From VAZQ01 sp963712565 (GTDB taxonomy: Bacteria > Pseudomonadota > Alphaproteobacteria > Rhizobiales > Xanthobacteraceae), in contig CAVQIP010000075.1 in NCBI GenBank assembly GCA_963712565.1, positions 1 to 64,000 on the forward strand: 64,000 nucleotides of DNA, given 5' to 3'. Positions 53,523-61,931 of this stretch are shown here, piece after piece. Within the stretch, counting starts at the first letter, position 1. Each line of letters begins with the position of its first letter. The notes below the pieces were generated by a model. That model was not told where the DNA came from. It did not search any database and saw only the letters and a program-made list of their open reading frames with translations. The position numbers were made by a program, and so were the translations under genes.

Positions 53523-56500
53523 ATGCTCTCAGCGATGAAGTTCGAGATCATCCTGTGGGGAATGGCGCAGCTTCTCACCTACGCGGCGTGGCGTTACCCC
53601 GCCTTCGCGGCGCGACTCAAGGAGCGCAATCTCATCGCCCAGCTCAAGGCGCGCGACGAGGAGATCGGCCGCTGGTACCTCATTCGTGACGGCAAGGTGA
53701 CCTCGGGGCGGGGGCTGCGCTCGGACGCCGAGGTCACGCTTGCCTTCAAGACCGCCGCGCTTGGCGCCGATCTGCTGATGCCGCCGATCAACTGGCTCGA
53801 CCAGATCAACGCGCAGAAGGATTTCAAGCTCACCGTCGACGGCCCCGAGGATCTCACCAACTGGTTCGCGCAGACCGTCATGATGAGCCAAAGCGCCGGG
53901 CTGAAGATCGGCACGCGGCTTGCCGACGGCACCATGCGCTACTGCAACATGACCAACGGCGGGCCGGTCTTCGTCCATGTCAAGGATGGCAAGATCGTTC
54001 GCATGACGCCGATCGACTTCGGCGCCGACGATCCGCCGCCATGGACCATCGAAGCCCGCGGGCTCAAGCTCACGCCGCCGCGCAAAACCACGCTCGCTCC
54101 CCACGGCCAAAACGCGAAGTCGATCGTGTATTCGCCGGACCGGCTGCTGTATCCGATGAAGCGGGTCGATTTCGATCCGAACGGCGAGCGCAACCCGCAG
54201 AACCGCGGCAAGTCCGGCTATGTGCGCATTTCTTGGCAGGAGGCGCTCGACCTCGTCGCCGGCGAGATCAAGCGGCTCAAGCGCACCTATGGCCCCGGCG
54301 TCATGGCGGTGTCGCACGGTTCGCATCATACCTGGGGCAATATCGGCTATTACCTCTCCGCGCTGTTCCGCTTCCGCAACGCGGTCGGCTACACCCAGAT
54401 CCACCACAATCCCGACAGCTGGGAAGGCTGGTACTGGGGCGCGGTGCATCACTGGGGCTATACGCTACGCGTCGGCCAGTCGGAGACCTACGGCACGGTC
54501 GAGGACTGCCTGCAGAACTGCGACATGATCGTGTTCTGGGCCGCCGACCCCGAGAGCACCAGCGGCTCCTACGGCGCGCAGGAAGGCACGGTGCGCCGGC
54601 AGTGGCTGAAGAATCCCAAGCTCGGCATCAAGATCGTGCACGTCGATCCGTATTACAACGCATCGGCGCAATTCCTGCCGGGCAAGTGGTTCGCGCCGCG
54701 GCCGACCACCTCGGTCGCGATGGCGATGGCGATCGCCTATGTCTGGATCAAGGAAGACCTCTACGACAAGGCCTACGTCGAGACCCACACCATCGGCTTC
54801 GACAAGTGGAAGGCCTACCTCCTCGGCGAGGAGGACGGCATCGCCAAGACGCCGGAGTGGCAGGAGAAGGAGACCGGCGTCCCGGCCAAGGACGTGCGCG
54901 CGCTCGCGCGCGAATGGGGCCGGAAGCGCGTCTATCTCGCGCCCGGCGGCTGGGGCAACGGCCACGGCGGCGCCTGCCGCAACCAGACCGGCATCCAATG
55001 GGCGCGGGTGATGGTGTGCCTCACCGCCATGCAGGGGCTGGGCAAGCCCGGCGTCAACATGGGCAATCTGCAGTGGGGCACGCCGCTCGACTTCCAATTC
55101 TATTTCCCCGGCTATTCCGAGGGCGGAATGTCGGGCGATCTCGAGGGCACCGCGCTGCCGATCTCGCTCTATCAGCGCATGCCGCAGCTGCCGACCATGA
55201 CCTCGACGTTCCAGCGCATCCCGCGGCTGTGGACGCCGGAGGCGATCGCCGACGGTAAGGCCGAAGGCTATCCCTGGATCGGCAAGTCGATCGAGCACCA
55301 ATTCGCCAAGTTCGCCTATCCGGCGCCCGGGCACGCGCCGGTGCGGATGATGTTCAAGTACGGCGGCTCAATTCTCTCCACCATGAACAATACCAACCGC
55401 TGGGTGCGCATGTACCAGTCGGCGAACCTCGAATTCGTGGTCAACCAGTCGATCTGGTTCGAGGGCGAGGCCAAGTTCGCGGACGTGATCCTGCCCGCCT
55501 GCACCAATTTCGAGCGCGTCGACATCAGCGAATGGGCGGGGCTCGGCGGCTATGGTCACCACGGCCAGCAGCAGCTCAACCATCGCGTCATTATCTTCCA
55601 GGCGCCGGCGATCGCGCCGCTGGGCGAGTCGAAATCCGATTTCTGGATCTTCAACGAGATCTGCAAGCGGCTCGGCCTCGCCAACTACTTCTCCGAAGGC
55701 GTCAACGAGATCGACTGGGTCAAGCGCGTGTATCTCGCCTCCGACATGCCGAAAGTGATCTCGTGGAAGAAGTTCATCAAGCGCGGCTATTACGTCGTGC
55801 CGGCGGAGAAGGAGAAGCTGCGCGCGCCGGTCTCCTTCCGCTGGTTCTGGGAGAACCGCAAGAAGGACGTGCCGGAGGCGCAGCCGCTGCCGTCGGACTA
55901 CACGCAGGAATATCTGCGCGGGCTGCAGACGCAGTCGGGCAAGCTCGAATTCGAGTGCAACAGCCTCAAGCGCTTCAACGATCCGGAACGGCCGCCGATC
56001 GTCAAATACGAGCCGTCATGGGAGGGGCCGCATTCGGGCGCGATGTACGAGCGCTATCCCCTGCAAATGCTCACGCCGCACTCGAAATACTCGTTCCACA
56101 CACAGGGCGACGGCAAGGATTCGTTCCTGCTCAATATCGAGGACCATCGCGTCAAGGTCGACGGCTACTACTACTGGATCATGCGGCTCAACGCCGAGGA
56201 TGCGGCCGCGCGCGGCATCAAGAAGCACGACCTGGTGAAGGTGTTCAACGACCGCGGCGCGGTGATCTGCGCGGCGCTGCCGACGCAGCGGCTGCCGCGC
56301 GGGGTATGCCACGGCTACGAGTCGTCGGCGGTCTACGATCCGATGGGCGAACCGGGCAAATCCGTCGATCGGGGCGGGTGCCTCAACCTGCTGACGCCCG
56401 AGCGCACGCAGACCAAGTCGACCCACTCGATCGCGGGCGCGAATTCGCTCGTTCAGGTCGAGCTGTGGGACGGCCGGACCGAGCACATGTCGGAGACCTT

Positions 56501-56570
56501 CGCGCGCATGGAGAAAGACCACGAGGTGCGCGAAACCCTGAAAGCCGCGCGGCTCGTGCCGGCGAAGTGA
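53523..56570 (+). CDS. Molybdopterin oxidoreductase, transhydroxylase-like large subunit with N-terminal SCP2-like domain
   Basis: A 1015-residue DMSO-reductase-superfamily protein. The catalytic part, from about residue 135, resembles the alpha subunit of pyrogallol-phloroglucinol transhydroxylase. His268, Asp298, Ser299 and Tyr527 fall at the spacing of the published His144, Asp174, Ser175 (Mo ligand) and Tyr404 of Pelobacter acidigallici (one-residue gap for Tyr). The offset of 124 equals the extra N-terminus. That N-terminus (about 18-120: LKARDEEIGRWYLIRDGKV, VTLAFKTAALGADLL, FKLTVDGPEDLTNW) looks like an SCP2-type lipid/hydrophobe-binding fold. No Tat signal or N-terminal Fe-S cysteines are seen, as in transhydroxylase, so it is cytoplasmic. 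AGGAGG precedes ATG 53523. It lies 13 bases before its small subunit. Confidence 0.9.
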   Translation: MLSAMKFEIILWGMAQLLTYAAWRYPAFAARLKERNLIAQLKARDEEIGRWYLIRDGKVTSGRGLRSDAEVTLAFKTAALGADLLMPPINWLDQINAQKDFKLTVDGPEDLTNWFAQTVMMSQSAGLKIGTRLADGTMRYCNMTNGGPVFVHVKDGKIVRMTPIDFGADDPPPWTIEARGLKLTPPRKTTLAPHGQNAKSIVYSPDRLLYPMKRVDFDPNGERNPQNRGKSGYVRISWQEALDLVAGEIKRLKRTYGPGVMAVSHGSHHTWGNIGYYLSALFRFRNAVGYTQIHHNPDSWEGWYWGAVHHWGYTLRVGQSETYGTVEDCLQNCDMIVFWAADPESTSGSYGAQEGTVRRQWLKNPKLGIKIVHVDPYYNASAQFLPGKWFAPRPTTSVAMAMAIAYVWIKEDLYDKAYVETHTIGFDKWKAYLLGEEDGIAKTPEWQEKETGVPAKDVRALAREWGRKRVYLAPGGWGNGHGGACRNQTGIQWARVMVCLTAMQGLGKPGVNMGNLQWGTPLDFQFYFPGYSEGGMSGDLEGTALPISLYQRMPQLPTMTSTFQRIPRLWTPEAIADGKAEGYPWIGKSIEHQFAKFAYPAPGHAPVRMMFKYGGSILSTMNNTNRWVRMYQSANLEFVVNQSIWFEGEAKFADVILPACTNFERVDISEWAGLGGYGHHGQQQLNHRVIIFQAPAIAPLGESKSDFWIFNEICKRLGLANYFSEGVNEIDWVKRVYLASDMPKVISWKKFIKRGYYVVPAEKEKLRAPVSFRWFWENRKKDVPEAQPLPSDYTQEYLRGLQTQSGKLEFECNSLKRFNDPERPPIVKYEPSWEGPHSGAMYERYPLQMLTPHSKYSFHTQGDGKDSFLLNIEDHRVKVDGYYYWIMRLNAEDAAARGIKKHDLVKVFNDRGAVICAALPTQRLPRGVCHGYESSAVYDPMGEPGKSVDRGGCLNLLTPERTQTKSTHSIAGANSLVQVELWDGRTEHMSETFARMEKDHEVRETLKAARLVPAK

Positions 56571-56583
56571 CCGGAGCCGTCCC

Positions 56584-57420
56584 ATGCAAAAATGGAACAT
56601 GATCATCGACGTCGCCGAGTGCACGAATTGTAACCTGTGCACGCTTGCGGTCATGGACGAGTATGTCGGCAACGCCTGGCCGGGCTACGCCGCCCCGATG
56701 CCGAAGCACGGCCACAAGTGGATCAACATCCTGCAAAAAGAGCGCGGGCAGGTGCCGATGATCGACATCGCCTACGTTCCGACCATGTGCAATCACTGCG
56801 ACAACGCGCCCTGCATGGCGAAGGGCGGCGAGGCGGTGACGAAGCGCGACGACGGGATCATGCTGATCGATCCCGAAAAGGCGAGGGGGCGCAAGGACCT
56901 GGTCGAGGCCTGCCCCTACGGCCACATCTGGTGGAACGAGGAGTTGCAGCTTCCGCAGATCTGGCCGTTCGACGCCCACCTCCTCGACCAGGGCTGGCAG
57001 CAGACCCGTGGCCAGCAGTCGTGCCCGACCGGCGCGATGCGCGCGGTCAAGGTCGAGGACGAGGAGATGGCGCGCATGGCGCGGGAGGAAGGCCTCGAGG
57101 TGATGAAGCCCGAGCTCGGCACCCGGCCCCGGGTCTACTACCGCAATCTCTGGCGCTATTCGAAATGCTTCATCGGCGGCACGCTGGCGGCGGAGGCGAA
57201 TGGTGTCGTCGATTGCGTCGAGGGCGCGAGCGTGCGCCTCATGAAGGGCGGCACCCTGGTCGCGCAGACCACGAGCGACAACTACGGCGACTTCAAGTTC
57301 GACAAGATCGACGAGGGCTCGGGCCGCTACCTGGTCGAGATTTCCGCTCCCGGCCGCGCCAAGAAGACGATCGAGGCGAATCTCGGCGTGAGCGTCAATC
57401 TCGGCGAGATCCGCATTTAG
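56584..57420 (+). CDS. Transhydroxylase-like iron-sulfur small subunit with C-terminal beta-barrel
   Basis: A 278-residue electron-transfer subunit. The ferredoxin part contains CTNCNLC (Cys13, 16, 19), CNHCDNAPC (69, 72, 77), ACPYG (110) and SCPTGA (147), enough for two [4Fe-4S] clusters. The fourth cysteine of motif I is Val23, and the C-x-x-C before AHLLD is replaced by WPFD, so a cluster present in the Pelobacter protein is probably missing. The block GLEVMKPELGTRPRVYYRNLWRY and the C-terminal beta domain (about 200-278, GASVRLMKGG, YGDFKFDKIDEGSGRYLVEI) match the transhydroxylase beta subunit layout. It is translated right after the large subunit. It should pass electrons within, or simply stabilise, the complex. 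Confidence 0.9.
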   Translation: MQKWNMIIDVAECTNCNLCTLAVMDEYVGNAWPGYAAPMPKHGHKWINILQKERGQVPMIDIAYVPTMCNHCDNAPCMAKGGEAVTKRDDGIMLIDPEKARGRKDLVEACPYGHIWWNEELQLPQIWPFDAHLLDQGWQQTRGQQSCPTGAMRAVKVEDEEMARMAREEGLEVMKPELGTRPRVYYRNLWRYSKCFIGGTLAAEANGVVDCVEGASVRLMKGGTLVAQTTSDNYGDFKFDKIDEGSGRYLVEISAPGRAKKTIEANLGVSVNLGEIRI

Positions 57421-57456
57421 CGCATGCGGATTGATCCGTGGTCGGCTCTTTCGGTT

Positions 57457-57532
57457 GTCGTTGCCGGGCTTGATCCGACAATCAGTCTTTTTTCTTAACA
57501 CGATGGATGCGCGGGTCGCGCCCGCGCCTGAC
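57457..57532. repeat. Dispersed palindromic repeat, copy 3
   Basis: GTCGTTGCCGGGCTTGATCC, GACAATCAG, spacer, CGATGGATGCGCGGGTCGCGCCCGCGCCTGAC. It has the same left and right halves as the copies at 15425 and 36084. It lies 36 bases after the small-subunit stop and before the DoxX start. GCGGGTCGCGCCCGC forms a local stem. Confidence 0.75.
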
Positions 57533-57549
57533 GGGGGGTGGGGCGCTAC

Positions 57550-58026
57550 ATGGAGTCCGTGCCGCTGATCTTTCCCGCGCTCGGCAGCCTCTATCAAACG
57601 CTGGCGCCCTGGGCGGAGGCGCTGTTGCGCGCGGTCGTGGGCCTCGCGCTCGTGCCCCATGGATTGCGCAACACGTTCGGACTGTGGCCGAACACCGGCG
57701 TGCGCTCGCACGACCTTGCTGAACTGGCGCAGCAGCTCGACCACGACGGCTACCGGCCGGGAAAATTCTGGGCGCCGGCGATCTCGCTCACGCAACTGAT
57801 CGGTGGGCCGCTGCTGGCGCTCGGGCTCTTTACCCGTCCTGCCGCGCTTGCGATCGTCATCTTCCTCATGGTCTCCAACTACGAGCGCTGGCGCGTAGGC
57901 GGTTACTTCTGGAACAAGACCGGGCTCGAATACACGCTGATGTGGACGGTGGCCGCGTTCTATTTCCTCATCCACGGCGGCGGCGCGATCTCGCTCGATC
58001 ATCTGCTGATCGGGCGAGAATTCTGA
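57550..58026 (+). CDS. DoxX-family membrane protein
   Basis: A 158-residue membrane protein with four helices. ALLRAVVGLALVPHGLRNTFG (about 27-47) matches the HGLQKLFG signature of the 51122 gene, followed by WAPAISLTQLIGGPLLALGLFTRPAAL and YTLMWTVAAFYFLIHGGGAISLDHLLIG. It lies directly downstream of the transhydroxylase-like genes with the palindromic repeat in between, so it may be cotranscribed and could link that enzyme or its product to the membrane. That is inference. An in-frame GTG at 57538 is an alternative start. Confidence 0.86.
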   Translation: MESVPLIFPALGSLYQTLAPWAEALLRAVVGLALVPHGLRNTFGLWPNTGVRSHDLAELAQQLDHDGYRPGKFWAPAISLTQLIGGPLLALGLFTRPAALAIVIFLMVSNYERWRVGGYFWNKTGLEYTLMWTVAAFYFLIHGGGAISLDHLLIGREF

Positions 58027-58150
58027 TGCGCGCCGAACGTGCTCGCCCGCGAGACGGCTGGAACGCGCCGCGCAAATTCACTACCATCGTCCGGGGAGAA
58101 ACGACGTCGCGCGTCCCGTGCCTGGCCGAAACAAAACAGGAGGCTCCGCC

Positions 58151-58909
58151 ATGAACGTCCATACCAAAGCCGCGACCGGTACGGCCGTGTCGCCGGACGA
58201 GTGGCAGGCGCGCGTCGACCTGGCGGCGGTTTATCGCCTGGTCGCCCACCACGGCTGGGACGATGTCATCTACAACCACTGCTCCATGCGCGTTCCGGGC
58301 GAAGACCGGAAATTCCTGATGAAGCGGCACGAGCTGTTGTGGACCGAGGTCACCGCCTCGAACCTCGTCAAGGTCGACATGGACGAGGATCTCGACGAGC
58401 GCGCCGGCGTCAATCGTCCCGGCTTCACGCTCCATGGCGGCGTCCTGCGCGGGCGGCCCGACGTCGTCTGTGCCGTGCACGTCCATACCCGCACCGGGAT
58501 GGCGATCGCCGGCCTCAAGAGCGGGCTGCGGATGATCTCGCAGGAGGCCGTGCGCTTCTTCGGCTGCGTCGGCTATCATCCCTACGAGGGCATCACCGAG
58601 GATTTCGGCGAGCGCGAGCGGCTCATTGCGCATCTCGGCAACAATCGCGCCATGATCATGCACAATCACGGCGTGCTCACCGTCGGCAAGACCGCGCGCG
58701 AGGCCTTCATCCTGATGAAGCATCTGTTGGAGGCGGCCGAAATCCAACTGGCCATGGAGGCCACCGGCAACGCGCTGATCGAGATCCCGCCGGAAATCTG
58801 CCGGAAGACGGTGGCGCAATACGACAAGCACGACAGCGGTCGCGGCTCGGCCGACTGGCCGGCCTATCTTCGCATGCTCGACCGGATCGATCCGAGCTAT
58901 CGGACCTGA
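58151..58909 (+). CDS. Class II aldolase/adducin family protein
   Basis: A 252-residue class II aldolase-fold protein. RVDLAAVYRLVAHHGWDDVIYNHCSMRVPG opens the domain, with HVHTRTG for the first zinc histidines and IMHNHGVLTVG for the third. The usual catalytic Glu region is FTLHGGVL. The NH[CI]S-x-R-VPG and HNHGVLT patterns are the variant found near catabolic genes. AGGAGG lies about 8 bases before ATG 58151. The substrate is unknown. It is followed by a Bug receptor and an M24 peptidase on the same strand, parallel to the module at 44467-46364. Confidence 0.9.
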   Translation: MNVHTKAATGTAVSPDEWQARVDLAAVYRLVAHHGWDDVIYNHCSMRVPGEDRKFLMKRHELLWTEVTASNLVKVDMDEDLDERAGVNRPGFTLHGGVLRGRPDVVCAVHVHTRTGMAIAGLKSGLRMISQEAVRFFGCVGYHPYEGITEDFGERERLIAHLGNNRAMIMHNHGVLTVGKTAREAFILMKHLLEAAEIQLAMEATGNALIEIPPEICRKTVAQYDKHDSGRGSADWPAYLRMLDRIDPSYRT

Positions 58910-59018
58910 CCGTTCCTGCGGTCCGCCCCCGGCGCGCGGGACAAGGCTATGGCTTTTCAATCACCGCGTGCACTAGAATTGCACGCCGGATGGCTGACCT
59001 CGCAACGGAGTTGCCGTC

Positions 59019-59993
59019 ATGCAAACGCCGAAGGCGCTCCTGGCATTGCTGACCGCGCTCGCCGCGTTGAGCTTCGGCCAGCCCGCACAATCGCAAGTTT
59101 GGCCGCAGAAGCCGGTCAAGATCATCGTTCCCTTCGCGCCCGGCGGTAATACCGACGGCATTGCGCGCTTGATCGCGCAGCCGCTCGGCGAGCGGCTGGG
59201 GCAGCAATTCGTGGTCGAGAATCGCCCGGGCGCGGCCGGCGCGACCGCGGCGGAGGCGGTCGCGCGCTCCGGCGCCGACGGGCACACGCTGCTGATGGGT
59301 ACCCCGTCGCAGATCGCGATCGTTCCGGCGATGACCAAGACCGCGTACGATCCGGTGAAGGATTTCGCCCCCATCAGCGTCGTCGGCACCAATCCCTACG
59401 TGCTGGTGGTTCACCCGAGCATACCGGTCGCCACCGTCGCGGAATTGGTCGACTATGCCCGCAAGCAACCCGACAAATTGGCCTATGCCGCTCCGGTGTT
59501 CGGAGGCTTGAGTCACCTCTCGATGGTGCTGTTTCTCAAGCGCGCGGGGCTCGAGATGACCCCGGTGAGCTACAAAGGCGGTGCGGCGCCGTTGGCCGAT
59601 GTCATCGCCGGTCACGTCCCGATCTACTTCGCGACCTTGTCGGAAGTCGTGCCGCATGCGCGCACCGGCGCCATTCGCCTGCTCGCGGTGTCCAGCGAAA
59701 AGCGCGTGCCGCAGCTGCCGGACGTCCCCACTTTCGCCGAGGCCGGATTTCCCGGGTTCAAGGCGCTCACCTGGAACGGCCTGATGGCGCCCGCCGCCGC
59801 GCCCAAGGAAACCGTCGACCGGATCGCGACCGAGGTTGCGCGCGCCGTCAAGGACGAAAAGTTTGCCGAGCGGCTCGCCGGTTTCGGCGTCGACCCGCTC
59901 GGCAATACCCCCGCGCAGTTCGCCGCGATGATTGCCGCGGACATTGCATTGTGGGGCGAAGCGATCAAGCTCATCGCCGTGCGAGAGAAATAG
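59019..59993 (+). CDS. Bug/TctC-family tripartite tricarboxylate transporter binding protein
   Basis: A 324-residue periplasmic binding protein with a signal peptide (LLALLTALAALSFGQPAQSQ) followed by VWPQKPVKIIVPFAPGGNTDGIAR. VENRPGAAGATAAEAVARSGADGHTLL, YAAPVFGGLSHLSMVLF and QLPDVPTFAEAGFPG are the Bug motifs. ATG 59019 is the first in-frame start. No transporter membrane genes are nearby. It lies between the class II aldolase and the M24 peptidase gene, so the ligand is perhaps a carboxylate handled by those enzymes. Confidence 0.91.
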   Translation: MQTPKALLALLTALAALSFGQPAQSQVWPQKPVKIIVPFAPGGNTDGIARLIAQPLGERLGQQFVVENRPGAAGATAAEAVARSGADGHTLLMGTPSQIAIVPAMTKTAYDPVKDFAPISVVGTNPYVLVVHPSIPVATVAELVDYARKQPDKLAYAAPVFGGLSHLSMVLFLKRAGLEMTPVSYKGGAAPLADVIAGHVPIYFATLSEVVPHARTGAIRLLAVSSEKRVPQLPDVPTFAEAGFPGFKALTWNGLMAPAAAPKETVDRIATEVARAVKDEKFAERLAGFGVDPLGNTPAQFAAMIAADIALWGEAIKLIAVREK

Positions 59994-60173
59994 CGGGGGC
60001 GAAGCTGCGCCTCCTGCGCGCGGGGATCATCGACCGGGGCATGGCGGTAGCCTGCCGCCGTGGTGTATGATTTACGCATCGGCACCTTCGCGCTGGCGCG
60101 AGATCGCAAGATCTCCGCGCGTGCCGCATCATGGTGCGCAAAGCGCAGCGCTCAGTCCCAGGGAGTTTCGGCC

Positions 60174-61370
60174 ATGCTCGACGTCGTCAAGCCAGTTGCA
60201 CGTTCGGTCCCGTTCGATGCGGAGCGCCTGGACCGTCTGATGGACGACGCCGGCATCGACGTCCTGGTCGTGACCTCGAAGCACAACGTGCAATATCTGC
60301 TGGGCGGGCATCGCGCCTTCTTCTTCGAATCCATGGACGCGATGGGATTGAGCCGCTACCTGCCGGTCCTCGTCTATCCCAAAGGCGGTCGGCAGAAGGC
60401 CGGCTATTTCGGCCATCGCATGGAGGGCTTTCAAAAGGAGAACGATCCGTTCTGGGTGCCGGAATCGCAAACCAATTCGTCGGGCTCGGTCGATGCCATG
60501 CAGAAGGCGATCGATCACATCCGCCGCTCCGGCGTGAAAACCCGCCGGATCGCGGCCGAGCTGGCGTTCCTGCCGGTCGATGCCGGCACGGCGCTGCGCG
60601 CCGCCTTTGCCGACAGCGAAATCGTCGACGCTCTGTTCGTGCTCGAGCGGCTGCGCGCGGTGAAGAGTCCGGAGGAATTGAAGCAGCTGCGCATCGCCTC
60701 CGAGTGCGTGATCGAATCGATGCTGGCGGTGATCGCCAATCACGGCCCCGGAGCGACCAAGCGGGAGCTGACCGAGGCGCTGCGGCGGGAGGAGACCAAC
60801 CGCGGCCTCGTCTTCGACTATTGTCTGATCACCGCCGGCACCAGTCTCAACCGCGCGCCGTCGGAGCAGAAATGGGGCAAGGGCGACGTGCTCTCGCTCG
60901 ATTCCGGCGGCAACTATCACGGCTATATCGGCGACCTCTGCCGGATGGCGATCCATGGCGAGCCCGATGCCGAGCTCGAGGACCTGCTGGCGGAGATCGA
61001 GGCGATCCAGCGCGCGGCGATGAAGCCGATCAAGGCCGGCGCCATGGGCAGCGTCATCTACGCCGCGGCCGAGCCGCTCGTGCACAAATCCAAGCACCAC
61101 AACCACATGCACTTCCTCGCGCACGGAATGGGACTGGTCAGCCACGAAGCGCCGCGGCTCACCGCCACCGGGCCGGTCCCCTATGACGCCTACGACGCCG
61201 GCCGCCCGCTGGAAGCGGGAATGGTGGTGTCGGTCGAGACCACGCTGCAGCATCCGCAGCGCGGGTTCATCAAGCTCGAGGACACGGTGGTGGTCACCGA
61301 CACCGGCTTCGACATCTACGGCGAGGGCGGCCGCGGCTGGAACCGCGGCGGGACGGCGCTGCGAAGCTGA
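60174..61370 (+). CDS. M24-family metallopeptidase (creatinase/prolidase-like)
   Basis: A 398-residue pita-bread enzyme. The N-terminal creatinase domain covers about 1-155 (LDRLMDDAGIDVLVVTSKHNVQYL). The catalytic domain carries the five metal ligands: Asp in LSLDSGG, Asp in IGDLCRM, His in FLAHGMGLV, Glu in VSVETT and Glu in IKLEDTV. It cleaves X-Pro dipeptides, creatine-like compounds or related amides. Annotation as a peptidase rests on the fold only. GGGAG lies about 8 bases before ATG 60174. It is cytoplasmic, the last gene of the aldolase-Bug-M24 run. Confidence 0.9.
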   Translation: MLDVVKPVARSVPFDAERLDRLMDDAGIDVLVVTSKHNVQYLLGGHRAFFFESMDAMGLSRYLPVLVYPKGGRQKAGYFGHRMEGFQKENDPFWVPESQTNSSGSVDAMQKAIDHIRRSGVKTRRIAAELAFLPVDAGTALRAAFADSEIVDALFVLERLRAVKSPEELKQLRIASECVIESMLAVIANHGPGATKRELTEALRREETNRGLVFDYCLITAGTSLNRAPSEQKWGKGDVLSLDSGGNYHGYIGDLCRMAIHGEPDAELEDLLAEIEAIQRAAMKPIKAGAMGSVIYAAAEPLVHKSKHHNHMHFLAHGMGLVSHEAPRLTATGPVPYDAYDAGRPLEAGMVVSVETTLQHPQRGFIKLEDTVVVTDTGFDIYGEGGRGWNRGGTALRS

Positions 61371-61538
61371 ACGCGTCGCGAAAGCATCTCTCCTCCCGCG
61401 ACAGCGGAGAGCGAGCGTGCCGTTCAAATGTGGGGATGGGGGCCGCTTGAAAGTTCTGGCGCAGTGGGAACCACCGCCAGACGGTAAAGGCCGCGGGCCG
61501 ATGCAGAATCGGCCGGCGGCCTCGCGAAAAAAATCGCC

Positions 61539-61640
61539 TTAGATGCTCAGCGCGAGCAACGCTAACGCGCCGATACCAACGACCAGGATCACCAGCGCGA
61601 CGGGATCGTAGTCGAGCCAATGTCCGCTTTGCACACGCAT
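61539..61640 (-). CDS. 33-residue single-span membrane protein
   Basis: A very short gene: on the minus strand ATG 61640 opens MRVQSGHWLDYDPVALVILV, then a Gly/Ala/Leu-rich stretch, and ends ALSI at TAA 61539. Residues about 14-32 form one hydrophobic helix (PVALVILVVGIGALALLALS). GCGAGG lies about 6 bases before the ATG. It stands alone between the M24 peptidase and bdhA genes. The function is unknown. Small single-span proteins often regulate membrane complexes. Confidence 0.6.
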   Translation of the reverse strand: MRVQSGHWLDYDPVALVILVVGIGALALLALSI

Positions 61641-61931
61641 GACGCACCTCGCCCTGAAAGAGTTGATTAGCTGCGCCCGTTCTTGTGCCGGTTCCATATC
61701 GAGGGCCGGCGAGGGCTTGCCTGACTATTAGTCGCGGTTGCGGGCCAAGAGGTTCAAATCGCCCCGCCCGGCCAGCCTTCGGCCGCCGCGCCCCGGGGGC
61801 TTTGCCGCCGGCGCCTGATCGGGCCGGCCATCTCAGTTCAAACGCTTGATATTCCGTGCGTATTCCTGCGGCCGACCGGACGGCATGGCGCGGCGGTGGA
61901 ACCAGCCTCAGGGCGACAACCGGCGGCGCCG

